Assembly: GCA_937910905.1 (NCBI GenBank)
Contig: CALEPV010000017.1
Coordinates: 1 to 17,349 of the forward strand
Direction of reading: 5' to 3'
DNA from: an uncultured Prevotellaceae bacterium
GTDB taxonomy: Bacteria; Bacteroidota; Bacteroidia; Bacteroidales; Bacteroidaceae
Length of the DNA: 17,349 nucleotides
In this document: one piece after another, positions 6,501 to 15,500 of the stretch
How the letters are laid out: each line of letters opens with the position of its first letter
Numbering within the stretch: position 1 is the first letter of the stretch
Notes under the pieces: generated by a model
The model's input: the letters and a program-made list of their open reading frames with translations, nothing else
What the model was told of the DNA's origin: nothing
Databases searched by the model: none
Made by a program: the position numbers and the translations under genes

Positions 6501-9500
6501 ATGAACACATTCCGTACACTATGTACCGTCGTGGGGCTGGGCTTAGCCACCATGATGCAGGCACAGGTGCCACAATGGGATCAGAGCAAGTATCCCGACT
6601 ACGACCCCACACCGCATGTCAACCAATCGGAGATGCGGCAAATGCAGAGGCGCGTGCTCAAGGCACAAGCTGCTGGGCAGACACGTCCCGACCACTGGAA
6701 CAACGCCCTGAGCGATGCGTTTCCACCCGTGATGAACCAGAGCGGCGGCTCCTGCGGCTCGGCATCCAGAATATATTATATGTTCGCGCACGAGCTGAAT
6801 GCAGCCCGCGGCGTGAGCGGCCAGCTGGCAGAGAACATCTACCCCACCCACTTCACGTGGCTCCTGACATGGGTGCCAAACAGCCAAGGCAAGGAAGTGC
6901 TGGCACAACACAATGGCGTGCCAAACAGCGAGGTGTACGGCGGCTACACATGGAGCGACGTGTTCGGCTACCAGGACTGCGACGACGGGCAGAGCAACTA
7001 CGGCTGGATGCAGGGCTACAACAAGTGGTTCAACGCTATGCACAACCGCATCACCAGCAGTGCCAACTTCGCCAAAGCACTCAACACCGAGGAGGGTCGC
7101 GAGATGGTGAAGAACTATCTGTGGAACCACTGCGGCGACGAGAGCTACTCGACAGGCGGCATCGTAGGCGTAGGTGTTGCTTCGGGCGGCACCTGGCTGA
7201 AGATACCGAAGACCACCACCAACGATGCTATTGGCGTCACAGGCCAATACTACGTACAGAAATGGGGCAGCAGCGTAGACCACGCGCTGACCATCGTGGG
7301 CTATGATGACCGCATAGAGTTCGACCTCGACGGCAACGGTGTGAAGGGCGAGGCTGAGAAGGACGAGGTAGGCGCATGGATTATCGTAAACTCATGGGGC
7401 AACACCTGGTGCAACGGCGGATTCATCTACTGCCCGTACGCTGAAGCACGTCCTACCAACACCACCACCGGCTACTGGACACCTGAGTACTACACCGCAC
7501 GCCGCAACTATCGGCCGCTGCGCACACTCAAGGTGACAATGGACTACAGCCACCGCTCCGAGATAGCACTCTACATAGGCGTATCGCAGGACCTCAATGC
7601 CACACAGCCAGACAAGGAAACGTGGCTGCGCCACTTCTACTACTCAGGCATTGGCAAGGGCGTGACTGTGGATGCATCTCACCCCGACCCTGAAATCCCT
7701 ATGCTGGGCAAGTGGGCCGACGGCACGCTGCACACCGAACCAATGGAGTTCGGATACGACCTCACCGACCTCACCGACGGGCTCGACATGTCCAAGCCAG
7801 TGAAGTACTTCTTCCGCATTGAGCCGCGCTCGTGGGCCGCTGGTTCAGGCCACATCTACAGCGCCAGCATCATCGACTACACACTCGACCGCGAGGGCAT
7901 AGAGACTCCCTTCACCATTGCCGAAGGCGGACAGCCCATTGCCAACAAGGGACAGAAGACAACTATCACCACCGTGGCACGCAGCGAAAACATGCCTGCA
8001 CCACGCAACCTCAACATCAGCGGACAAACCCTGAGTTGGAGCGCACCCGCAGGCACACAGTACAATGTAGCAAACTACCGCATCTACTGCGATGGCGAGC
8101 TGGCGCAGACAGTAGCCGGCACTGTGCATCAGGCCACTCTCGACACCAACGGCAACTACAGCGTGACAGCCGTCTACGAGGTGAACGGCTACACCTGCGA
8201 GAGCAACAAGTCGGCAACTGCATACTGCGGCACAGACGCACTGGCCACAGCTGCCAACGAATTCCTGCTGCTCGACGGCACATCGCAAATCACGGTGCCA
8301 TCGTACAACGCAGCCTCAACCAACCAGTTCACCATTGAATTCTGGGTATACCCCACAAAGCTCACCAACGAGACATTCGGCATGAAGGCATTGTCGGGCA
8401 AGTTCTTCTTCAAGGTGAACAAAAGCAAGATGCTGGAAGTGGGCTTCGATGGCGGCGACTACGCTGCATCGACCTCAGGCCTGACAATCAACAAGTGGCA
8501 GCACATAGCCATCGTGGCCAACAACGGTACGCTGAGAGCATACATCGACGGTGTGCAGAAGGTGGCACGCAGCACGGGCTACAACAACACCGTGGGCAGC
8601 GTGGCCAATCTGGTGCTCGGCATCACCGAAGGCACGACAGCCAACTACAAGGAGACCATCAGCGCACCTTGGACAGGACGCATAGACGAGCTGCGTATAT
8701 GGAACTACGCACGCACCACTGCCGAGATCAAGAAGGGCATGAAGGACTCCTATCTGTTCCCTGCACTCAACAGCGCATTCACGCACTATTATAAAATGGA
8801 CACGCGCGAGAATGGCGAATTCAAGCTGCTGGTCGATGCCGCATGTGACAACCACGCGACAATCAGCGCCGCACAGGGAGCTGTCACAACATCCGAGGAA
8901 GGCGAATCACGCAAGGTGCCATTCGAAGCCAGCAGCGCTGCCGACTTCAGCATACCGGCAACAGCATCACTGGGCAAGCCTGTGACCATCACCAGCCAGA
9001 GCGCACCAGCCACACTGCAATGGGCATGGACCTTCACCGGCGCCGACACCGAGACAACATCGGCATCGAACCCTGTAGTGGTGTTCAACCAAGCAGGCGA
9101 ACAGACCGTAGCACTGACCACCACCAACATCAACGGTGAGACAGCACAGGTGTCCAAGACCATCAGCATCAACGCCGTCGATGCGCCTAAGGCTGACTTC
9201 GAAATCAGTGCGGGCACCATTGCAGCAGGCGACCACGTGAGCTTCATCAACACATCCACTCCGCTCGACGATGCCACCTACGAGTGGACACTCACAGGAG
9301 CCGACATCGAGAGCGTGCGCACCGTCAACGCTGGTGCCACCTACTCTGTCACAGGCACATACACCGTGAAGCTCACAGCCACCAACACTGCCGGCACCGA
9401 CAGCAAGGAGAAGACCATTCAGGTGGTGAAGGTGGCTCCAAAGTCGGCATTCAACATCCGCAACAATGTCGCTATCGTGGGAGAGAACATATACCTGATA

Positions 9501-11123
9501 GATGAGTCCAAGTACGAACCATCGGAGTGGACATGGACCATATCGTCATCAGGCTACACCTATGCCGTAAAGGGACAGACATCATCGCTGGCCATAGACA
9601 AGCCCGGCATCTACAACGTGACACTGAACACAGCCAACGAGATTGGCACAAGCAGCACAACACGCTCACGCGCCATCACCGTATGTGCATACGACGGACA
9701 GAACGGATTGCGCTTCGACGGCGTGGACGATGAGGTGATGGCTGAATCGCCATTCGGCACCAACGCTCGCTCTGCATTCTCCATCGACTTCTGGCTCTAC
9801 CCAGGCTCGCTCGTTGAAGGCGGCACAGGAATAGGCGACAGCGAACAGACATTCCTGATGACCACCAATGCCGACGGCTCTATGACTGTCACAGCCAAGA
9901 ACAAAAGCATCAAGTCCGATATGGGCTACATCCTGAGCAACGAGTGGCATCACTACGCCATCACCTACAGCTCCGGCAATGTGGTATTCTACCGTGATGG
10001 TTTGGTATACACCAAGGCAACAAAGATCTCAGGCGTGACTGCATGTCCTGCTTGGACGAGACTGCGACTGGGCGGCAGCGATGCACCAATGAACGCACTC
10101 ATCGATGAGTTCCGCGTATGGAGTTCTACGCTGACAGCCACACAAGTGAAGCAGTATGCCAACGGGCCTATCAGCGAACCAGCCACCAACAGCCGACTGC
10201 TACTCTACTACGACTTCAACCAGCACTCTGGCGACGTAGTGGACAAGAGCAGCTCGAACATCACAGGCGTGCGCAACAACTTCGGTCCCGACGGTGACGC
10301 ATGGAGCAGCTCGCGAGGCATCTTCTACCTGAACTTCGACGACAACAGCACCAACGTGACTTCGCGCTACCTAAAGAACTACAAGGCACCCTTCACCACC
10401 GCTTCCGGATATGTGAACGGCACTGGCCGCTTCAAGCGTCTGGCCACAGGCACCACAGCATCGCCTTGGATACAAGAGAACAGCGTGGAGACCGACGGCG
10501 TGACCACTGAGTTCCATGTAGATGCCAACAAGAGCAACTTCCTCACTCTGACAACGACATGGGACGGCTTCGCATCCGAGGTCAAGAACCTGAAGCTGTA
10601 CCAAGTGGTTGAACTGCCAGCAGGTGCCTACGAGCTCACAACAATGAGCTCAAAGGAGTGGAACCCCGCTGCCACATACATGGTGGCGAGCATCGGCGAG
10701 GGTCTGCCCGACTATACCGACCTCAGCAGCAAGGCATTGGCCTACGCAGTATGCGGTATGCCATGCCAGTTCATACTCACCGAACCTACCAAGGTAAGCC
10801 TTGGTCTGGTAAGCAACCAGTCGGGTAAAACGTGCCACACAATAGAGACCTTCATACTGATGACCACACCTGTAAGCGTTATCAATGCCGACGGCGATGA
10901 CGCCATAGAGGAGATTGAAGCATCCGAGGCATCGGCCACACCGACGCTGCAGGCCGCTGGCGGTCTGGGCTGCATCATCCTGCAAAGCACCGAACCGCAG
11001 CACGTAGACGTGCACAACCTTGGTGGCCAACTGGTATGGAGCAGCTACATTGAAGGCCGTGCCACAGTGCGCGTTCCTGCCGGCATCTATGTAGTGGGGG
11101 GACACAAGGTGATTGTGAAGTAA
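6501..11123 (+). CDS. Secreted papain-like (C1) protease with LamG and PKD-like domains and T9SS sorting signal
   Basis: Large extracellular or surface-attached protein of 1540 residues. A signal peptide (about 1-22) precedes the C1 peptidase domain (about 60-330): oxyanion Gln80 and nucleophile Cys85 in NQSGGSCGS, His261 in VDHALTIVGYDD, and Asn297 in IIVNSWGNTW. An EF-hand-like acidic loop, DLDGNGVKGEAEKDE, lies between His and Asn. A beta domain (about 340-460) and a fibronectin-III-like domain (about 497-577) follow. Two LamG/concanavalin-like domains (about 583-740 and 1067-1220) share the pattern FTIEFWVYP...IDELRIW and FSIDFWLYP...IDEFRVW. Between them are two or three PKD-like repeats (about 810-1060). 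A beta-rich domain (about 1270-1458), an acidic linker, and a C-terminal sorting domain (about 1484-1540, VDVHNLGGQLVW...VPAGIYVVGGHKVIVK) complete it. The last marks type IX secretion. Target is unknown; the LamG and PKD parts suggest glycan or host-surface binding. Confidence 0.88.
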   Translation: MNTFRTLCTVVGLGLATMMQAQVPQWDQSKYPDYDPTPHVNQSEMRQMQRRVLKAQAAGQTRPDHWNNALSDAFPPVMNQSGGSCGSASRIYYMFAHELNAARGVSGQLAENIYPTHFTWLLTWVPNSQGKEVLAQHNGVPNSEVYGGYTWSDVFGYQDCDDGQSNYGWMQGYNKWFNAMHNRITSSANFAKALNTEEGREMVKNYLWNHCGDESYSTGGIVGVGVASGGTWLKIPKTTTNDAIGVTGQYYVQKWGSSVDHALTIVGYDDRIEFDLDGNGVKGEAEKDEVGAWIIVNSWGNTWCNGGFIYCPYAEARPTNTTTGYWTPEYYTARRNYRPLRTLKVTMDYSHRSEIALYIGVSQDLNATQPDKETWLRHFYYSGIGKGVTVDASHPDPEIPMLGKWADGTLHTEPMEFGYDLTDLTDGLDMSKPVKYFFRIEPRSWAAGSGHIYSASIIDYTLDREGIETPFTIAEGGQPIANKGQKTTITTVARSENMPAPRNLNISGQTLSWSAPAGTQYNVANYRIYCDGELAQTVAGTVHQATLDTNGNYSVTAVYEVNGYTCESNKSATAYCGTDALATAANEFLLLDGTSQITVPSYNAASTNQFTIEFWVYPTKLTNETFGMKALSGKFFFKVNKSKMLEVGFDGGDYAASTSGLTINKWQHIAIVANNGTLRAYIDGVQKVARSTGYNNTVGSVANLVLGITEGTTANYKETISAPWTGRIDELRIWNYARTTAEIKKGMKDSYLFPALNSAFTHYYKMDTRENGEFKLLVDAACDNHATISAAQGAVTTSEEGESRKVPFEASSAADFSIPATASLGKPVTITSQSAPATLQWAWTFTGADTETTSASNPVVVFNQAGEQTVALTTTNINGETAQVSKTISINAVDAPKADFEISAGTIAAGDHVSFINTSTPLDDATYEWTLTGADIESVRTVNAGATYSVTGTYTVKLTATNTAGTDSKEKTIQVVKVAPKSAFNIRNNVAIVGENIYLIDESKYEPSEWTWTISSSGYTYAVKGQTSSLAIDKPGIYNVTLNTANEIGTSSTTRSRAITVCAYDGQNGLRFDGVDDEVMAESPFGTNARSAFSIDFWLYPGSLVEGGTGIGDSEQTFLMTTNADGSMTVTAKNKSIKSDMGYILSNEWHHYAITYSSGNVVFYRDGLVYTKATKISGVTACPAWTRLRLGGSDAPMNALIDEFRVWSSTLTATQVKQYANGPISEPATNSRLLLYYDFNQHSGDVVDKSSSNITGVRNNFGPDGDAWSSSRGIFYLNFDDNSTNVTSRYLKNYKAPFTTASGYVNGTGRFKRLATGTTASPWIQENSVETDGVTTEFHVDANKSNFLTLTTTWDGFASEVKNLKLYQVVELPAGAYELTTMSSKEWNPAATYMVASIGEGLPDYTDLSSKALAYAVCGMPCQFILTEPTKVSLGLVSNQSGKTCHTIETFILMTTPVSVINADGDDAIEEIEASEASATPTLQAAGGLGCIILQSTEPQHVDVHNLGGQLVWSSYIEGRATVRVPAGIYVVGGHKVIVK

Positions 11124-11215
11124 AGTGCCCGCGCATAGCTATTGGTGACAAAATGTATAAACGATTACGCCATACCACACTTAAATAGAGTTAAAAGGCA
11201 ACGACAAACAGAAGT

Positions 11216-11265
11216 ATTGCGCAATCTTATTGACTTATCAATAATAGGCAATAGGATTGTGCAAT
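11216..11265. promoter_or_regulatory. Paired ATTGYGCAAT sites, candidate operator of the efflux operon
   Basis: ATTGCGCAAT at 11216-11225 is a perfect 10-bp palindrome; ATTGTGCAAT at 11256-11265 differs by one base. Both are followed by CTT, so they are also direct repeats, with a start-to-start distance of 40 bp, close to four helical turns. The downstream site overlaps the putative -33 element at 11257-11259. A dimeric repressor binding both sites would block the promoter. No regulator gene is in the window. Confidence 0.45.
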
Positions 11266-11276
11266 CTTTTTTTTTT
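11216..11276 (+). terminator. Possible terminator after the protease gene
   Basis: Bases 11216-11232 pair with 11249-11265 over 17 positions, 15 Watson-Crick and two G-T, with a 16-base loop. A run of ten T's follows at 11267-11276. This has the shape of an intrinsic terminator for the dsbD-protease unit, about 93 bases after its stop. The same bases also carry the efflux promoter and the paired ATTGYGCAAT sites, so the inverted repeat may instead be an operator. Stem pairing is A+T-rich, hence moderate confidence. Confidence 0.5.
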
Positions 11277-11285
11277 GTACCTTTG
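11257..11285 (+). promoter_or_regulatory. Promoter of the RND efflux operon
   Basis: TACCTTTG at 11278-11285 matches the Bacteroidetes -7 element. A TTG at 11257-11259 lies 18 bases upstream as a -33 element. Initiation near 11292 gives a leader of about 73 bases before ATG 11365, longer than for the other promoters here, leaving room for control in the leader. The element follows the T tract of the upstream hairpin immediately. Confidence 0.65.
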
Positions 11286-11364
11286 CAGCCGAAATCAGAG
11301 AGCATCATTGTACGTGCCCTCAGGTTGCGTGTTGAATAACCATAAATTCCATATTGTAACAACA

Positions 11365-12480
11365 ATGAAAATGCACAACAACAGCGTGAAACTGGCCATA
11401 GCATGTATCGGTATGGCAGTTCTCACATCATGCGGAGGCAGCAAACAACAGCAACAGCAGAATGCTCCAGTAGCCTACAAGACTGTTAAGGTTCAGGCTG
11501 AAGACCGCACCATCGACACCAAGTACAGCGCCACCATCCGTGGTCGTCAGGACATACAGGTGTTGCCACAAGTGAGCGGAACACTGACTCAGCTCCTCGT
11601 GACTGAGGGTCAGCATGTACGCAAGGGACAAACGATGTTCGTCATTGACCAAGTTCCATATCAGGCAGCAGTAAACACCGCACGCGCCAACGTGCAGGCT
11701 GCCGAGGCAGCTGAAGCAACAGCAAAGCTGAGCATGGAGTCCACCAAGCAACTGTACGACCAGGGCGTGGTCAGCGAGTTCGACTACACCACTGCCAACA
11801 ACGCGTATCTTCAGGCACGCGCAGCGCTGGCTCAGGCACGCGCAGCGCTGGTCAATGCAGAGAACAGCTTGAGCTATACGACCGTCAAGAGCCCTGCCGA
11901 CGGTGTGGTGGGCACACTGCCCTTCCGCGTTGGCGCACTCGTGGGGCCATCAATGCAGGTGCCTCTCACCACCGTATCGGACAATGCTCAGATGTATGTA
12001 TACTTCAGCATGACCGAGAATCAGATGCTGGCCATGGCTCGTGAGGCCGGTTCTATGGACGCAGCCGTGAAAGCCATGCCACAGGTGAAGCTCATCCTTG
12101 TGGACGGTAGCGAATACGAGGAGGCCGGCACGGTGGAGACCGCCAGCGGCGTTGTCGATGCTGCTACTGGCAGCGTATCGCTGCGTGCAGTGTTCAACAA
12201 CCCCAATGGTCTGCTGCACAGCGGCTCGACCGGCAACGTTGTAATACCCGTAGAGTACAAGAACCAGATTGTAGTTCCAGCAGGTGCTGTCAAGCAGGTA
12301 CAGACGGCCTATCAGGTGTTCCGCGTAGAAGGCAAAGAGCGTAAGGCCATAGCCGTGAACATCACAGTGATGCCTTACAACACAGGCAAGGAGTATATCG
12401 TAACCTCCGGACTCAATGCCGGCGACGAGATTATTGCCGAGGGTGCAGGCCTTGTAAAAGAGGGAGCGATTGTAAAATAG
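11365..12480 (+). CDS. RND efflux periplasmic adaptor subunit (AcrA/MexA-like lipoprotein)
   Basis: Membrane-fusion protein linking the RND pump to the outer-membrane channel. Length 371 residues. A lipoprotein signal ends in VLTSC with lipidated Cys23, followed by a Gln-rich tether. The beta-barrel start (about 40-65) leads into a lipoyl half-motif (about 62-95: QVLPQVSGTLTQLLVTEGQHVRKGQTMFVID in two pieces). An alpha-helical hairpin (about 100-168) and the second lipoyl half (about 170-200, TVKSPADGVVGTLPFRVGALV) follow. The barrel and membrane-proximal domains complete it to GAIVK. Within the hairpin the heptad QARAALA/QARAALV is duplicated (residues 150-163), caused by a near-exact 21-bp tandem duplication. 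ATG 11365 is chosen because the frame further upstream overlaps the promoter and lacks a signal sequence. First gene of the efflux operon. Confidence 0.93.
   Translation: MKMHNNSVKLAIACIGMAVLTSCGGSKQQQQQNAPVAYKTVKVQAEDRTIDTKYSATIRGRQDIQVLPQVSGTLTQLLVTEGQHVRKGQTMFVIDQVPYQAAVNTARANVQAAEAAEATAKLSMESTKQLYDQGVVSEFDYTTANNAYLQARAALAQARAALVNAENSLSYTTVKSPADGVVGTLPFRVGALVGPSMQVPLTTVSDNAQMYVYFSMTENQMLAMAREAGSMDAAVKAMPQVKLILVDGSEYEEAGTVETASGVVDAATGSVSLRAVFNNPNGLLHSGSTGNVVIPVEYKNQIVVPAGAVKQVQTAYQVFRVEGKERKAIAVNITVMPYNTGKEYIVTSGLNAGDEIIAEGAGLVKEGAIVK
11811..11851 (+). repeat. 21-bp tandem duplication inside the adaptor gene
   Basis: The 20-base segment 11811-11830 recurs as 11832-11851, a 21-bp step (TCAGGCACGCGC...GCTGG). 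It adds one heptad to the helical hairpin without changing frame. Near-identity at DNA level indicates a recent event or strong codon conservation. Confidence 0.85.
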
Positions 12481-12487
12481 GATAAGA

Positions 12488-12522
12488 ACTACCCCATGGC
12501 CCTGTCAAAGGGCTGCGGTAGT
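12488..12522 (+). other. Intercistronic hairpin between adaptor and pump genes
   Basis: ACTACC (12488-12493) pairs with GGTAGT (12517-12522), and GCCCT (12499-12503) with AGGGC (12509-12513), plus two G-T pairs, with an asymmetric internal loop. No T tract follows, so it is not an obvious terminator. In the transcript it could stabilise the adaptor message or reduce read-through slightly. Confidence 0.4.
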
Positions 12523-12545
12523 CACATCTGTAAGCTATATACAAT

Positions 12546-15500
12546 ATGAAAGGCAATATATTTATCAAGCGCCCGGTGATGGCTATGTCCATAGCCATCG
12601 TCATACTGCTTGTGGGTGCAATAAGCTATTTCAACTTGCCTGTGGAGCAGTTCCCTGATATTGCGCCACCAACGGTGATGGTCAGCGCCACCTATCCTGG
12701 TGCCAGTGCCGAAGCCGTGACAAAGGCAGTGATACAGCCTCTTGAGGAGAGTATCAACGGTGTGGAGAACATGATGTACATGACCTCCACCTCAACCAAC
12801 GCAGGTTCTGCCAGCATCACAGTGTACTTCAAGCAAGGCACGAACCCCGACATGGCGGCTGTGAACGTGCAGAACCGCGTGTCAATGGCACAAGGTCTGC
12901 TGCCGCAGGAGGTGACTATGATTGGTGTCACTACCTTTAAGCGCCAGACATCGTTCCTGCAGATTAACGCACTGGTGAGCGATGACCCTGCCTACGACCA
13001 GAACTTCATGGCCAACTACATGAACATCAACGTCACACCTCAGCTGAAGCGTATTCAGGGTGTGGGTGAGGTGTTCGCCCTAGGTGCCAACTATTCGCTT
13101 CGCGTATGGATGAAGCCTGAGGTGATGGCCCAGTATGGTCTCGTTCCATCGGACATCACAGCTTGCCTTGCCGAGCAGAACCTTGAGGCTGCTGTCGGCA
13201 AGCTCGGTGAGAAGCCAATGGAAGGCGGGCACGGTGCCGGAGTGGACAATGTGTACCAGTACACACTTCGCTACACCGGTCGTCTACAGAGCGTTGAACA
13301 GTTCCGCAATATTGTCATCATGGCCAAGGCTGATGGTACCACACTGCGTCTGAAGGACGTGGCCGACATCGAGCTGGGTCAGGTGGACTACGGCTACAGC
13401 GGTGCTGTGGGCGGCAAGCCTGCAGTGCAGTTCATGGCCTTCCAGCTGGCAGGTGCCAATGCAAAGGAGACCAACGACCGCTTCAGCGCAGCCCTGGACG
13501 AGATGAGTAAGGACCTGCCTAAGGGTATGCACTTCGAGAAGATGATGTCCAGCAACGACTTCCTGCTCGAATCCATAGCCAACGTAGAGGAGACACTTAT
13601 CATAGCCATCATACTGGTGGTGCTGGTGGTATACTTCTTCCTTCAGGACTTCAAGGCAACACTCATACCATCCATCTCCATTATCATATCTCTGGTTGGT
13701 ACATTCGCAGCCCTACAGATTGCAGGCTTCACGCTTAACCTGCTGACGCTCTTCGCCCTCGTGCTGGCCATCGGTACTGTGGTGGACGATGCCATCGTGG
13801 TGGTAGAGGCAGTGCAAGCTAAGTTTGATGCTGGCTATACCAGCGCATACAAGGCCACCAAGGACGCTATGGGCGATGTGACAATGGCCGTTATATCATG
13901 TACCTTCGTGTTCATGGCCGTGTTCATTCCTGTGACCATGATGGGTGGCACGAGTGGTATGTTCTACACCCAGTTCGGTGTCACTCTGGCCACTGCCGTA
14001 GGTATCTCCTGCGTAAGTGCACTCGTGGTCTGCCCGGCCCTGTGCGCCATGATGATGCGCCCAGCTGATGGTAAGAAGAGTCCCAAGAGCTTCAACGGCC
14101 GCGTCAAGGCTGCCTACAACGCTTCATTCGGTGCTGTGATGCGTAAGTATTCACGCTGGCTGCATGGTGTAGTGAACCACCGCTGGGTAGCTCCTATCAC
14201 CGTTGTTGCAGCCTTCGTACTGCTGTACTTCTTTATGACCTCACTGCCAAAGGGCCTCGTACCACAAGAGGACCAGGGTGTGCTGATGGTCAATGTGACA
14301 TGTCCTCCGGGTAGTAACCTGGCCACTACAGAAGCTGTGCTCGACAAGGTGCAGGCTATAGTGGAGCAAGACGAAGATATCAGACAGTTCTCACGTGTAT
14401 CTGGCTACGGCATGATGAGCGGTCAGGGTGCGGCCAACGGTATGGTCATCCTGCGTCTGCAGCACTGGAGCGACCGCTCTGGCAACTGGATACCAGGTTC
14501 GGGCTATGCCCATAACTCCAGCATCAAGAAGCTCATACTGATGGGCAAGTTCATGCAAGAGATACCCGAAGCACAGATATTCGTGTTCGAGCCTGGTATG
14601 ATTCCTGGCTACGGTATGGGTTCCAACGTCGACCTGCACCTGCAGGACAAGTCCGATGGCGACAAGGGGCTGTTCCTAGAGCAGACACAGCAGTTCCTCG
14701 CAGCCCTGAACCAGCGCGAAGAGGTGCAGATGGCTATGACATCATATGCCCGCAACTTCCCGCAGTATCTGGTGGAAGTAGATGCCGCACAGTGCAAGCA
14801 GGCAGGCCTCTCGCCAGCCACAGTGCTCTCTGCCCTGGGCAGCTATATGGGTGGCAGCTACGTGTCCAACTTCAACCAGTTCGGTAAGGTGTTCCGTGTG
14901 ATGCTGCAGAGCGACCCGAAGTACCGTACATCGGAGGCCGACCTGAGCAACATGTATGTGCGCAACGGCACTGCCATGGCTCCGATATCACAGTTTGTCA
15001 AGCTCACCCCCACCCTCGGTCCTGATATGGACAGCCGCTTCAACCTGTTCTCTGAGATCTCATGTATGGTGCAGCCTGCACAGGGCTACACTTCGACCGA
15101 CGTGATGAAGGCTATCGCTGAGGTGAAGGCCGAGACACTGCCTGACCACATCTCCTACGAGTACGGCTCCATCTCACGCGAAGAGTTCCAGCAGATGGGT
15201 TCCAACTCTACGCTGCTGATTTATTCGGTGTGCGTGGTGCTCATATTCCTGATACTGTCATGTCTGTATGAGAGCTTCCTCGTGCCGTTTGCCGTGATTC
15301 TGTCCGTGCCTGCCGGCTTGATGGGTTCATTCGGTCTTGCATGGCTGTGGAATCAGCTCTACTCCGTATTCCCGCCAGTGGGCCAGATTGAGAACAACAT
15401 CTATCTGCAGACGGGTGTAATCATGCTGATAGGTCTGCTGGCCAAGACAGCCATCCTTATCACAGAGTTCGCCCTGGAGCGCCGTCGCAAGGGCATGGGC

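Noticed and set aside
11124..11215. Small RNA or short gene between the protease and the efflux promoter
   Set aside because: No promoter of the local type, no convincing structure and no start codon with a sensible frame in these 92 bases.
11257..11364. Upstream start for the efflux adaptor
   Set aside because: The added stretch covers the T tract and -7 promoter element and would bury the lipoprotein signal.
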